From: Dugong dugon
Lineage: Eukaryota > Chordata > Mammalia > Sirenia > Dugongidae
NCBI GenBank assembly: GCA_030035585.1
Contig: CM057471.1
Span: 93,249,819 to 93,313,818, forward strand
Length of the DNA stretch: 64,000 nt
Direction of reading: 5' to 3'
The notes under the pieces are model-generated. The model did not search any database. It was not told the DNA's origin and saw only the letters and a list, made by a program, of their open reading frames with translations. How positions within the stretch are numbered: the stretch's first letter is position 1; each line of letters starts with the position of its first letter. The position numbers and the translations under genes are program-made. This document shows positions 12,440 through 23,076 of this stretch, one piece after another.

Positions 12440-13850
12440 GTGTGCCATTAGGTTTTTGAGAACTATTGATGTTGATACACATAAACTTCTTCGGTTACTT
12501 TAACCACTATGTAATAGTCCATCGTATGATCATATTATATCTTATTTTTTCATTCTCTTACAATTGTTATGAACAACTTTGTGATTATAACATCTTCCAT
12601 AGGTGAAAGAATCTCTTTTGAGTATACAACTAGATGGGAAATTACTAGGCTATGTTATGCAGATTTAATATTACTAGAAAGTGCCAAATTGCTTCACAGA
12701 GTGGTTGTACTAATGAGCATTACCTCCAGCATAGTATGAAAATTCCAGAGTTACCACATGCCTATCCAATGCTTGATATTATGAAACTTAAATTTTTTTG
12801 CTGAGCTGACTGGTGTGAAATACAATCTTGTGGTTGTTTTAATCTTTCCTTGATTTCCATTGAGGTTTATTTCTCAACTGTTTCTTCCTGTTTTTTGACT
12901 TTTCATTTTGTTTGTCCTTTTCTAATGGATTTGTAACCTTTTTTAATATTTCCTGAATACAAATCTGTGGCCCATTGTATACATTACACACATCTTCCTC
13001 TAATCTGTTAGCTTTGATTCTTTTGCCCTATAGAAATTTTTAATTTTTTCCCAGTTCTATCGGAAAGTTTTGCATTCAAGGGTAATGGTTCACAGGTGTT
13101 GTTTAAGAAATTATTTTCTAATTTTTGGTCATGAAGATAATCTTCAAAATTTAGTGCCCAACTATTTTATTTTTCCAGTTAAGATCTTTACCCCATCAGA
13201 AATTGATTTTCATGTAGGGTATGATGTAGGAATCTGATTTTTTTTTCCTCCATATAAAAAGCCAAGCCAAGCCAGTACCATGGAATCAACTCCAACTCAT
13301 GACGACCCTGTGTTTTTCAGAGTAGAACTGTGCTCCATAGGGTTTTCAGTGACTGAATTGTTGGAAGTAGATCACCAAGCCTTTCTTCAAAGGCACTGGA
13401 TGGACTCAAACCACTAACTTTTCAGTTAGTAACTGAGTGCTTAACTGTTTGCGCCACCCAGGGACTCCATATAAAAGGCAAAATGGCCTAATTCCAATTA
13501 TGCAACAGTGCTTCCTTTCCCACTGACTTGAAATGCAATTTTCATCATCTAAGGATTTCCAGATATTCATGTATCTTTCTGGGCTCTTGCCTCTTTCTCG
13601 TTGACTTATTTGTTAAACTCTGTGCCACTTCCACGTTACTTTAATACTTTAGCTTCACTATAAATCTTGAAATCAGATAGAGCAATTCTCTCCTGTTCTT
13701 TCTTGTTTTTAAAGTCGGCTATTTTGGGGCTTGCACACTTCTACATGAATTTAAGCATTGGTTTTTCAAGTTTGACAGAACAATCCTGTTGGGATTTGAA
13801 TGGGATTAGATTTTATAGATTAATTTGTGTTCTTCTCATGTTTTAAATCT
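12440..13850 (-). mobile_element. Old L1 ORF2 remnant, reverse strand
   Basis: Long decayed L1M ORF2 C-terminal region read in reverse: 'gccaaattgcttcacagagtggttgtac', 'ctgactggtgtgaaatacaatctt', 'tttccagttaagatctttaccccatc', 'gggatttgaatgggattagattttatagattaattt'. No open frame remains. It is interrupted at 13261 by an AfroSINE. Confidence 0.75.
13261..13466 (-). repeat. AfroSINE, second type, inside old L1
   Basis: Reverse copy flanked by 10-bp duplication ccatataaaa (13250-13259 and 13467-13476), so the old L1 was already in place when it inserted. Body: cagagtagaactgtgctccatagggttttc and agatcaccaagcctttcttc. Confidence 0.92.
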
Positions 13851-14038
13851 GTTTTAAATATCTCCACATACAATAGTTTAGGCATTCAGGGAAGTATTTT
13901 GAGAGGTTGAGAAACCCATAGACATACTGTGATGAAATTATAAATTTAAATTTAATTTAGCTGTGATATATTGAAGAGGAAGAGAGGAGTGGGATCTTTA
14001 TTGTGTATAGCAGGTTTTTTGCAGTTATTTTAATCAAT

Positions 14039-14228
14039 AACTTGTTGCCATTAAGTCAGTTCTGACTCATGGTGACCCCATGTGTGTCAGAACAGGGTTT
14101 TCAATGGCTGATTTTTCAGAAGTAGGGTATCAGGACTTTCTTCTGAGGCACCTCTGGGTGGACTCAAACCTTCAACCTTTCCGTTAGCAGCCAAGCACGT
14201 TAAACATTTGCACCACAAAGGGACTTCC
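14039..14228 (-). repeat. AfroSINE, second type
   Basis: Reverse copy from ttgttgccattaagtcag to caccacaaagggacttcc, with a short internal deletion after gtcagaacaggg. Confidence 0.85.
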
Positions 14229-14248
14229 CATCATTTTAACAATCTGGC

Positions 14249-14754
14249 TGTCATGGTTTGAATTATGTCCCCCAAAAGATGTGTGCATCAATTTGGTTGG
14301 GCCATGATTCCCAGAATTGTGTGGTTGGCCTCCATTTTGTGATTGTAATTTTATGTTAAAGAGGATTAGGGTGGGATTGTAATACCGCCCATTACCCAGG
14401 TCACATCCCTGATCCAGTGTAAAGGGAGTTTCCCTAGGGTGTAGCCCGAACCACCTTTTACCTTACAAGAGATAAAAGGAAAGGGAAGCAAGCAGAGAAT
14501 GGGAGACCTCATACCATCAGGGTAGCGATGCCAGGAGCAGAGCGCGTCCTTTGGACTGGGGTCCCTGCGCCGGGAAGCTTCTAGTCTGGGGGAACACTGA
14601 TGAGAAGGCCAAGAGAGAGAAAAAGACTTCCCCTGGAGGTGACATCCTGAATTTGGACTTTTAGCCTACTTTAACTGTGAGGAAATAAACTTCTCTTGGT
14701 TAAAACCATCCACGTGTGATATTTCTGTTATAGCAGCACTAAATGACAAAGACA
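14249..14754 (+). mobile_element. Solo LTR, MaLR-type, with 5-bp target duplication
   Basis: Starts tgtcatggtttgaattatgtcccccaaaag and ends gcactaaatgacaaagaca, giving TG...CA termini. It carries a late aataaa (ggaaataaacttctc) near its end and 'ttctgttatagcagcac'. This follows the MLT/MST/THE1 (ERVL-MaLR) LTR plan. The perfect 5-bp duplication ctggc (14244-14248, 14755-14759) is the size expected for this class. No internal proviral sequence remains. Same family as 17341-17821 and 49306-49877. Confidence 0.85.
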
Positions 14755-14759
14755 CTGGC

Positions 14760-15249
14760 TAAATGTGACATCTGATCTCAAATATCTCTATCATGGTAGA
14801 TCTGTTAGTGAGCCATAAACAGAGCAGTCAGAATAATTGTACAATCCATATTTAGAAGAAAATAATGATTAAATAGCATATGCTTAGTGAACAACTAACT
14901 ACTTGATTCTCAGCACTGACCTTAATTTAATTCTACAGTACCCAGAAAGTAGTTTCAGAATTGCTACCCTATATCACTGTGAAAAACGAATCTATAAAAT
15001 AGTTAAAAAGACTTTTACAGTTCTTTTTTTTGTTGTGAGTTGAGGCTATGAATTCAAAGAGCTGTGTTTAAACATTACTTGAGTTAGTTCTTTTGTTTTT
15101 CTCCTTTTGTGTGGTTACGTTGTTCATAGGAAATACAGCTTTTTGTTTTTTCTTTTAATTTGTATTCCCTTTTATATGTTCTTTTTTATCATACTTGGTC
15201 ATTTAGCTTTGTAAATGTAAAACATGTAATGTAATGCAATGCAATGCTA
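14760..15249. other. Unassigned intergenic DNA
   Basis: AT-rich; a short aatgtaatgcaatgcaatgc repeat lies near 15229-15247. No gene seen. Confidence 0.5.
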
Positions 15250-15940
15250 GGTTAAGGAAAACATTGACATAAGTCCAACACCTAATACTCTACCAAAAAA
15301 TATATTCATGGAGGTGTCACACAGATTCCTTTCATCCCAAACCCAACCATCCTTTCTAACAATCACACTAGTTTCTACTGTTGTCCTGTTTCTTTTTGCA
15401 AAAATTGTAGCTAGATATGTATATATTTATTTCCCCTTATTTCTTACACAAAAGGACACATACTATATACTCCTTTTGCTCTTTTTTTTTTTTTTTAAAC
15501 TTTTTATCAATTCAGAGATCTGCATTCTTTTTTATGGCTTCATGTTACTCCAGTTTGTGGCTAGACCATAGTTAATTCAAACAGTCTCCAATGTTAGATA
15601 TTTAGGATTTTCCCACTAATTTTCAATTACAAATAATGATACCTATGATAGTCTTCTGCATATGTATTTTTTTTGTGTGTGTGTTGTTGGAGAGGTATCT
15701 TTAGGGTAAATGCATAGGAATGCATTGCTGGGTCAAAAAGTAAACATATACATAGTTTTGTTAGTATTTACAAAATTTCCCTCAAATTGCATTCCTACCA
15801 GCAATGTATGAGAGAGCCTATTTTCCTATGGATGTACAGAGTGTGTTGTTGACGTTCTGATAGGTGAAAAATGGTATCTCAGTGAATATTTAATTTGTGA
15901 AGAAGGTTCCTTTTTTAAGGGTGTTACTCAGAAGTTGCAC
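15250..15940 (-). mobile_element. Old L1 3' region, reverse strand
   Basis: Decayed L1 3' part: 'ttttttatggcttcatgttactccagtttgtgg', 'tttaggattttcccactaattttcaattac', 'gggtaaatgcataggaatgcattgctgggtc', 'attgcattcctaccagcaatgtatgagag'. Confidence 0.7.
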
Positions 15941-16199
15941 TTATTAATTTTGCTCACATTTCACTGATATGAACTTACTCACGTGGCCATACCTAGCTAT
16001 AAAGGAGGCTGGGAATATAGTCTTCTAACTGGATAGTGCTAAATCCTGGTGATGTGTGGCATCTATTACTTAAAGTAAGAAACGAATTGGAGGGTAATAG
16101 GGGACATTAGCAGTCTCTGACACAAGTTTACTAATTGGTAACCAGAGATCCATTAGGCACATTATGCTTCCAAGAAGTTAGTTGTTTATGAAGGAATGG

Positions 16200-16790
16200 C
16201 TTGGATTATTTCTTTTTAACACACATTTATTCATTAATACTTTTTAATATACATGAATAAGATGTAGTTCTTGTCTCAACTGGAGAAGAACAATTTGGTG
16301 GAAGACAAGAAAATTATAATACATCTAGAAAGTGTTACAATAAGACAGTAGAAAAATTCTTAGGAAATGCATACAAATGCTACCTAAACCAGTTTTGAGA
16401 GGTCAAGGAAGGCCTTCTTGAAGGCGTTGAATTTAAGCAGAAACAATAAGGGCTCTTTTTAGTAAAATAAGTTGTTGGGCAAATTAAGGATGGAGGATTT
16501 CCGGGAGAATGATTTGCATGTTCAAAGGCGTGGAGTTGAGAAAGAAAGAATGTAGTTTGGTACATGTGGAGCACTGTGTGCTTCAGCAAGGGATCAAGAG
16601 ATGGCCTAAAGAGGGAAACTGAGTCAGATCTTAAGTGACTTTCTGGGTTTTGTAGATAAATTGATATTCAATCTGAGGGCAACGAGAAGGCAGCCGTTGA
16701 AGGATTGTAAGCACAAGCGCAAAAAGACAGATTGCTGATTTAAAAAGACCACAGGATGTAAAGAATGGATTGCAGAGGGGCAAGATTGGA
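16200..16790. repeat. Ancient mammalian interspersed repeat
   Basis: Diverged block with 'gtcaaggaaggccttcttgaagg', 'atgttcaaaggcgtggag', 'gcagccgttgaaggattgtaagcac' and 'gatttaaaaagaccac'. This pattern recurs across placental genomes. Related to 1650-1965; family name not certain. A 69-codon minus-strand frame inside it is not a gene. Confidence 0.45.
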
Positions 16791-16829
16791 GCTAGGAATA
16801 CATATCTATATCCATAACTATATCTATAT

Positions 16830-17083
16830 CAGGGCTTGGCACAGGCTCTTTCCGGTTCCAACCCCTGCTGAGAATTTGCATTTCTATCAAGTTCCCTGCT
16901 GAAAATTGCATTTCCACCCCAGATATACTGAATCACAATCTAAATTTTAATAAGATCTCCAGATGATTCTCATGTATAAGTTCACGGAAACTTGTTAGAA
17001 ATGCAAACTATCAGCACGGAACTTGTTAGAAACTCATATTCTCAGCAGGGGTACGAACCAGAACAAACCGGTTCAAAGCCCTG
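16830..17083. mobile_element. hAT-type inverted-repeat MITE with 8-bp target duplication
   Basis: A 254-bp element beginning cagggcttggcacagg and ending aaccggttcaaagccctg. Its ends are inverted repeats of roughly 50 bp: ccctgctgagaat near the left end faces attctcagcaggg near the right end. The flanks are a perfect 8-bp duplication, atctatat (16822-16829 and 17084-17091), as hAT transposases make. The core (ctccagatgattctcatgtataag...gaaacttgttagaaatgc) resembles MER5-type hAT MITEs, but the termini differ from the usual cagtg. No coding sequence. Confidence 0.75.
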
Positions 17084-17102
17084 ATCTATATTGATATGGA
17101 TA

Positions 17103-17215
17103 TATAGATACATGAAGATATATCTCTATTATATATATGTGTGCATGTGTATGTGTATATATATGTATGTCTGTGTCTATATATATGTATATATGTCTAT
17201 ATATCTATATCTATA
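17103..17215. repeat. TA/TG-rich simple repeat
   Basis: Imperfect tatatg/tctata repeats. They probably grew next to the TA-rich target site of the hAT element to the left. Confidence 0.8.
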
Positions 17216-17340
17216 CCAGTTGCCGTTGAGTTGATTCTGACTCATGGTGACCCTGTAGGTGTCGGAGTAGAAGTGTGCTCCATAGTTTCAATGGCTGAAT
17301 TTTTTTTTTTTTTTTTTTTTCAGGAATAGATCACCAGGCC

Positions 17341-17821
17341 TGTCATGGATTGAATAATGTCCCCCAAAAAATGTGTGTATCAATTTGGCTGGGCCATGAT
17401 TCTCGGTATTGTGTGATTGTCCTCCATTTTGTGATTGTAATTTTATGTTCAAGAGGATTGGGGTGGGATTGTAACACCACCCTTACCCAGGCCACATCCC
17501 TGATCCAATGTAAAGGAGTTTCCCTAGTTTCTCAAGAGATAAAAGGAAAGGAAAGAAAGCAGAGAGTTGGGGACCTCATACCACCAAGAAAGAAGCACCA
17601 GGAGCAGAGCACGTCCTTTGGACCCAAGGTTCCTACGGAGAGAAGCTCCTAGTCTGGGGGAACATTGATGAGAAGGCCAACAGAGAGAGAAAGACTTCCC
17701 CTGGAGCTAACACCCTGAATTTGGAATTATAGCCTACTTTACCATAAGGAAATAAACTTCTCTTTGTTAAAACCATCCACTTGTGGTATTTCTGTTATAG
17801 CAGCACTAGATGACTAAGACA
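17341..17821 (+). mobile_element. Solo LTR, MaLR-type, inside an AfroSINE
   Basis: Same family as 14249-14754: starts tgtcatggattgaataatgtc, ends gatgactaagaca, with an aataaa (ggaaataaacttctc) before the end. A perfect 5-bp duplication aggcc (17336-17340, 17822-17826) lies within the host SINE. No proviral interior. A 100-codon forward frame (17350-17652) crosses it but has no retroviral features. Confidence 0.9.
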
Positions 17822-17838
17822 AGGCCTTTCTTCAGAGA

Positions 17839-18007
17839 TGGAGCCCTGGTGGTGCAGTAGTTAAGAGTTATGACTGCTAACCAAAAGGTCAGCAGTTCCA
17901 ATGCACCAGGCACTCCTTGGAAACCCTATGGGGCAGTTCTACTCAGTCCTATAGGGTCGCTATGAGTCAGAATCAACTCAATGGCAACAGATTTGATTTT
18001 TTTTTAT
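17839..18007 (+). repeat. AfroSINE inside the split AfroSINE
   Basis: Forward copy tggagccctggtggtgcagtagttaag...tcaactcaatggcaacagatttg with T-rich tail. It is flanked by a perfect 12-bp duplication, tttcttcagaga (17827-17838 and 18008-18019). Confidence 0.93.
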
Positions 18008-18107
18008 TTTCTTCAGAGACACCTCTGGGTGGACTCAAACCTCCAAACTTTTGATTAGCATCCGAGCACATTAACTGTTTGCACCACCCAGGAACTCCAT
18101 ATACTTA

Positions 18108-18293
18108 CGCTGTTGTTAGGTACTGTTGAGTCGATTTTGACTCATAGCAATCCATGTGACAGAGTAGAAATGCCCCACAGGGTTTTCTAGGCTGTAATCT
18201 TTATGGGAGCAAATTGCCACATCTTGCTCCCACTGAGCCACTGGGTGGGTTTGAACCACGAATCTTTCGGTTAGTAGCTGAGCGCTTAACTGT
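18108..18293 (-). repeat. AfroSINE, long form
   Basis: Reverse copy with an RTE-like tail (gctgttgttaggtactgttgagtcg) and internal ggctgtaatctttatgggagcaaattgcc, ending at the head ggttagtagctgagcgcttaac. Confidence 0.85.
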
Positions 18294-19156
18294 ACTATAT
18301 ATGTGATTTCTAGCAAACATGATTTCTAACCATCTCAGTAAAGATTATCAAAGATTCTTAGGTTAATTGCAAGTAAATTGGTTGAAAGCAGAAGTCCTTC
18401 TAAAGCAGGATAAGGGACATCATGTGGCTGGGTATCAAGGTCAATGACTGGTACCACCCTCACAGAAATGCAAGATTCTATGTTACTGCCCTATTTCTAT
18501 AAAAGGTATACCAACGAGATGGAGGAAGATAATTATTTTGTGCCAAATATAGGGCTATTTTAAAATATCGTTCATATAGCCAAAGCACTGAAAATAATAG
18601 GATCCAATGGGAACTCTTAGAATCTAATATAAGTTCACTAAAGGAACCTTCCAAAGGAGAACATTTTACTGCAATGTGGATTTAAATCAACAGATCTGTT
18701 ATGTGATGTGGATCTTTAACTAGAGCTAAATATTCATTCTCAAGTTAAGTGAAAGACTTCAGCAATTATCTGGTATGTAAGGCAAAATATCTTCTTTTGT
18801 TGAAAATACCGAGTAAATCTGGCAAAATATTGGGTTTATCACTTGCATTGCCTCCATAATTGCCTCAGTTTTCTTCTTTAATTCATTATCTGCGGATACA
18901 GCCTCTAAGTCCTTTATAAAGCTCAAAAGTTGATAATATCAAAGAATTTTCGTGGAAACCCACCGCTGGTGTTTCTATACGCATAGCCCACTCACTGGTT
19001 CTGAGGGGAAAGAAACGGAGAGAGAGAGAGAAAAAAAAAAAAAAATGTTTATTTCCCTCAGAAACTAACTGACGCTTATAGTCTCTACAGTAATTTGACA
19101 AAAAAAAAGTCCAAATCTTCCTCATCCTGAGCATTGCAGATATTTAATAGTTTCTG
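18294..19156. other. Unassigned intergenic DNA
   Basis: No repeat or gene recognised apart from a short purine run (gagagagagag + A) near 19018-19044. Confidence 0.5.
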
Positions 19157-19166
19157 TTTTCCAAAT

Positions 19167-19335
19167 GGAGCCCTGGTGGTGTGGTGGTTAAGGGCTTGGC
19201 TACTAGCCTAAAGTCTGGAGTTTGAATCCACCAGCCGCTCTTTAGAAACCCTATGCGGTGGTTTTACTTTGTTCTGTAGGGCTGCTATGAGTCAGAACTG
19301 ACTCAGTGGCAATGGGTTTTGTTTGTTTGTTTTTA
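19167..19335 (+). repeat. AfroSINE with perfect target duplication
   Basis: Forward copy from ggagccctggtggtgtggtgg to ggcaatgggttttg with a (gttt)n tail. The perfect 10-bp duplication ttttccaaat lies at 19157-19166 and 19336-19345. Confidence 0.93.
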
Positions 19336-19345
19336 TTTTCCAAAT

Positions 19346-20040
19346 AGTCAATCATCCCTAGCCTCTTTCCCCTTTAATCTGCCACTATGTTAATGAAATG
19401 GCTGGTATATGCCAAACCCATATCATTTAGCAGAATTGTCCCTCAAACACATTTAGAAGGGGAGAATCATTGCTATACACGGTGTTAGGACACTCTGGCT
19501 TTCACCTTTCTTATCTAAAGTTTAATCTTTCTAAAAATCAATAAAGAGTAATTTTTTTTTTTTTTTTTTTTACAATTGAGTCTATACTTCTTCCAGTAAA
19601 GAGGCAACTAAAGCTAAATCCCTGAAGTGTGCCAAGAGAGTTAGTAGACAGGCATTCTTGTCCAGGTCTCTCTAAAGTTAAAACAGTACTTTAAAATGCT
19701 TAAGGTCAGGCTTATGGATTACATATTAAAATTGCATCTCTAATTCTAAAAGTTATCATTTCACACCAGCTTTTTGCACACAACATCTTGACTGTTTCAG
19801 ATATCTTTTTTCCTCATGAGTTTCTGGAAATGTGGAGGTGCTTTGGAGCAGGGTGCAGGGAGGTTGGTATGATTTCTGTGTATTCTAGAGCCCTATGTAG
19901 GTGATTCCTCTGATTTTATCATGCAGGAAGAGGGGATAGTTTGGATTCTGCCTACAAAAGAAGAAATTTTTAGACATTCTGTGCAATTGACAAGCATGTG
20001 CTCATTTTTCTAATCTTTTTTTTTTTAATTGACCAATTGA
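19346..20040. other. Unassigned intergenic DNA
   Basis: Contains a T-run (about 19551-19571). No gene or repeat family recognised. Confidence 0.5.
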
Positions 20041-20154
20041 CTTGGCTACTAACCAAAAGGTCAGCAGCTCCTTGGAAACCCTGTGGGGCAGTTCTACCCT
20101 GTCCTATAGGGTCACTATGAGTTGGAATCAACCCAATGGCAACAAGTTTAGTTC
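20041..20154 (+). repeat. AfroSINE, 5'-truncated
   Basis: Starts inside the head (cttggctactaaccaaaagg) and keeps the body and tail (ccctgtcctatagggtcac...ggcaacaagttta). Part of the B-box region is deleted. Confidence 0.85.
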
Positions 20155-20534
20155 AGTTCAGAGGGTGGTTTGAATTAGCAGCAACTGATTGTTTGATGCC
20201 CATTGGTACTTTGGGAGCAACAAGAAATGCAATGAGTACTTAGGCTTATGAGTAAATTCCCACTTAAATAATTTATGACTTTCCATATGACTTAACTATG
20301 TTTCAAAGTTATAATTAAATTAGCCAATCCCCACTAAACCTTTAACATCAAGTGTGACATCAAATATCCACTTGCTGCTCTCCATGTTTCTCTGCGTTCT
20401 TCCTTTGCCGTTAGGTTGGGGCAAGGCGATTTTCTGAAGCCAGTAGATATAAGTGGAAGAGTTGGAAGCCACTTCTAGGCCTGGATGCTAAAAACATCCC
20501 ATTTGATCTTGCAAGTCGCTCTTGCCTTGCTATG

Positions 20535-21170
20535 GTGTATTAGTTATCTATTGGTGGGCAAAAAAATTACTACGAAGCTTAGTGGCTCAAACAATCTTTA
20601 GAATTTTGGCGGCCCAGGAATCCAGGTGTAGCTTAACTGGGTGCCTCTGGATCAGAGACTCTCAGAAGGCTACATTCAAGGTGTCAATGGAGCTATAGCC
20701 ATCTCAAGGTTCAGTAGGGGAAGATCCACTTCCAAGTTCACCCACATGGATATTGGCAGGACTCAGGGCCTTACTGGCCTTTGGCTGGAGATACCAGTTT
20801 TTTGTTATGTGGCCCTCTCCACAGGGCTACTCACAACATGGCATCTTGCGTCTCCTATAGCAAGGGCTCCAAGAGGTTGAGTGAAGAGGATGACCAAGAC
20901 AGAAGTTACTGTCTTTTTATAACCTAACATTAGAAATGACATCTTATCACTTTTGGCATATTTTATTCATTAAAAGCTAGTCTGTAGGTCCAACCCACAT
21001 TCAAAGAGAGGGGAATCACACAGGGCATGAATACCATGAGATGGGCTGTTTAGAACACATGGTGATCATCATGGCCATGGTTCCAGATGGTGCACCTACA
21101 AGATGGAGGCAGCCTGGATCCCTAATTCTCTGCTAGTTGGAAAGACTGAAAGAAATATCCCAGATCCACA
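20535..21170 (-). mobile_element. Ancient MLT-type (MaLR) LTR, reverse strand
   Basis: Begins gtattagttatctattggtgggc...cttagtggctcaaac and runs through gcggcccaggaatccaggtgtagcttaactgggtgcctctgg, ccacatggatattggcagga, and cattaaaagctagtctgtaggtccaaccc. This reads as the reverse complement of an MLT-type LTR. The 79-codon forward frame inside is not a gene. A fragment of the same unit is at 23855-23955. Confidence 0.55.
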
Positions 21171-21214
21171 TAAGAATCTGTGACATGGGGAAGAAATAAA
21201 CCCCAATTGCATTA

Positions 21215-21373
21215 AACCCATTTCCGTTGAGTTGATTTCAACTCATAGCGACCCTATAGGACAGAGTAGAACTGCCCCACAGGATTTCCAAGGAGCGGTT
21301 GGTGGATTTGAACTGCTGACCTTTTGGTTAACAGCTGAGCTCTTTAACCACTGCACCACCAGAGCTCCACCCT
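21215..21373 (-). repeat. AfroSINE with perfect target duplication
   Basis: Reverse copy aacccatttccgttgagttg...ccaccagagctcc, with perfect 9-bp duplication attgcatta (21206-21214, 21374-21382). Confidence 0.92.
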
Positions 21374-21799
21374 ATTGCATTAAGCCCCTGAAATTTCAGA
21401 GTTTATTTGTTGTAGCAGCATTATCTTTTATTAACCTGATTACTTCATCAGCTTTCATCTCCTGGCATCCAACATATACACACCTCTTCGTTTTTTTTAC
21501 AAAACATTTTTCAGGAGTCAGTTTTAATTTTGACCGTTGATATGGTCATTGACAAACTGGTATTGGGATTTTGGCCTGTGTAGGTCGTTTTATAAGTGCT
21601 AAGGATATAAAGGGGTAATGTTATATTTTCTCTATTAGGTTGGAAAATCCTCCATAGCATGGGTGTTATTTATTTATTCACTCTAAAATATTTACTTTAT
21701 GTGAATTTTATGTACTTTATATGTATCTCTATATACCCTACAATGCTTTACTCAGAGTAGGTGGAAAAATTATTGTTACTGAATCCAACATAGAACCCA

Positions 21800-22330
21800 A
21801 GGAAATATTTGATGAGTCAACTTCACCTTCAACCTCACCTCCATTTTTTATTCTTTTATATAATTACCCTACTTTCCCTTAAAGCCTTGGCTTAGATAAC
21901 ATGTTTCAGGGAACCCTTCTGTGAACCCCAAAACTGAGTTATACCCATTGCTGCTGCGTCAATTCCGACTCATAGCAACCCTATAGGACAGAGTAGCACT
22001 GGGCCATAGAGTTTCCAAGGAGTAGCTGGTAGATTCAAACTGCTGACCTTTTGGTTAGCAGCCAAACACTTAACCACTGCACCACCAGGGCCCCTAAAAC
22101 TGACTTAGGTGCCCTTTAAATGCTCCCAAATTACCTGTGTTATTTCTTGTTGCAGACCTCATCATGTGCTATTGTAATTGCCTGTTTTCTGGTAGGACTT
22201 CTCCTCTAGAGTGTAAACCACCGACTTGAAAGCATTTCTGTTTCCCCAGCACTTAGTATGTAGTACATAAAATGGACTCAATCATTTTTGAATGGAAGGA
22301 TAAATGAGTCAATGAAATGAACAGTAGAGG
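21800..22330 (+). repeat. L2 LINE 3' end, interrupted by an AfroSINE
   Basis: Two pieces on either side of the SINE at 21942. The right one has the L2 ending 'agagtgtaaaccaccgacttgaaagcatttctgtttccccagcacttagtatgtagtac'. Too decayed to code. Confidence 0.55.
21942..22095 (-). repeat. AfroSINE inside L2
   Basis: Reverse copy tacccattgctgctgcgtc...ccaccagggcccct, with 12-bp duplication aaaactgagtta / aaaactgactta (21930-21941, 22096-22107; one mismatch). Confidence 0.92.
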
Positions 22331-22589
22331 TATTACAGCTTTCCAGGAAAAGCCTTTGTAAGTATCTCAAAGATGAAAACATTGAAGCACCCTAAATCTG
22401 ACTGGTTGGTGATTTATTTGACCAGGCTATAATCCAGGTAATGGAAGAGACAGGTGAAATGAGAAAAGAGAGATAGATATTAGCTATTAAGCAGCGTGGA
22501 TTCAAAAGTTGAAAGCCAAAATAATATGGCATGGACCACTGTGTCAGACAGAACAGATATGCAGGCAGACGTTTTCACCTGGGAAGAAA

Positions 22590-23076
22590 TATTTCACAAC
22601 CTATGATTAAAAAATTTAAAAAATGAATTTAAAATAATTAAAAAAAAAACTCTCAGAAGAAAAAATTTTATCTATAAGTCACCGGTGTGGGAGTTTATTT
22701 GAAATGTCCAGAATAGGCAAATCCATAGAGAAAGAAAGTAGATTAGTTATTGCCAGGAAGAAAGATCTGGCATTCTGCCTTTGAAAACCAGCCGATGAAA
22801 ACCCTACGGATCGCAATGGTCCAGTCCCATTGTGCATGGGGTGGTCGTGAGTTGGTGGCTGACTCAATGGCAACTAACAACAACAAGGGGATAAAGGGAA
22901 TGGGGAATGGAGAGTAGCTGCTAATGGGTACAGGATTTATCTTGGGGGTGATGAAAATATTCTGGAATTAGATAATAGTGATGGCACAACCTTGTAAATA
23001 TACTAAAAACCACTGAATTGTATACTTTAAAATGTTAGTTTTTTGGTATGTGAATTATATCACAATTTTTAAAAAG
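22590..23076 (+). mobile_element. Old L1 3' UTR, forward strand, split by a SINE fragment
   Basis: Right part: 'gggaatggggaatggagagtagctgctaatgggtacagg', 'gatgaaaatattctggaattagataatagtgatggcac', 'cactgaattgtatactttaaaatg', then an A-rich end. This is the common L1M 3' terminus in sense orientation. Confidence 0.75.
22767..22888 (+). repeat. AfroSINE/RTE-tail fragment
   Basis: Forward tail piece: 'tctgcctttgaaaaccagccgatgaaaaccctacgg' through 'ggctgactcaatggcaactaacaacaac'. The (aac)n end is the RTE-type terminus. It splits the old L1 3' UTR. Confidence 0.7.

Larger units (their letters stand above)
17216..18098 (-). repeat. AfroSINE (second type) split by two later insertions
   Basis: Reverse SINE in three pieces: 17216-17340 (ccagttgccgttgag...agatcaccaggcc), 17827-17838, and 18008-18098 (ttcttcagagacacctctgggtgg...ccacccaggaactcc). 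The pieces join exactly once the inserted LTR and SINE are removed. A T22 run at about 17300-17321 interrupts the first piece. Confidence 0.9.

Noticed and set aside
17350..17652. 100-codon frame in a MaLR LTR
   Set aside because: Solo LTR without interior; no retroviral motif; not open in the sister LTRs.
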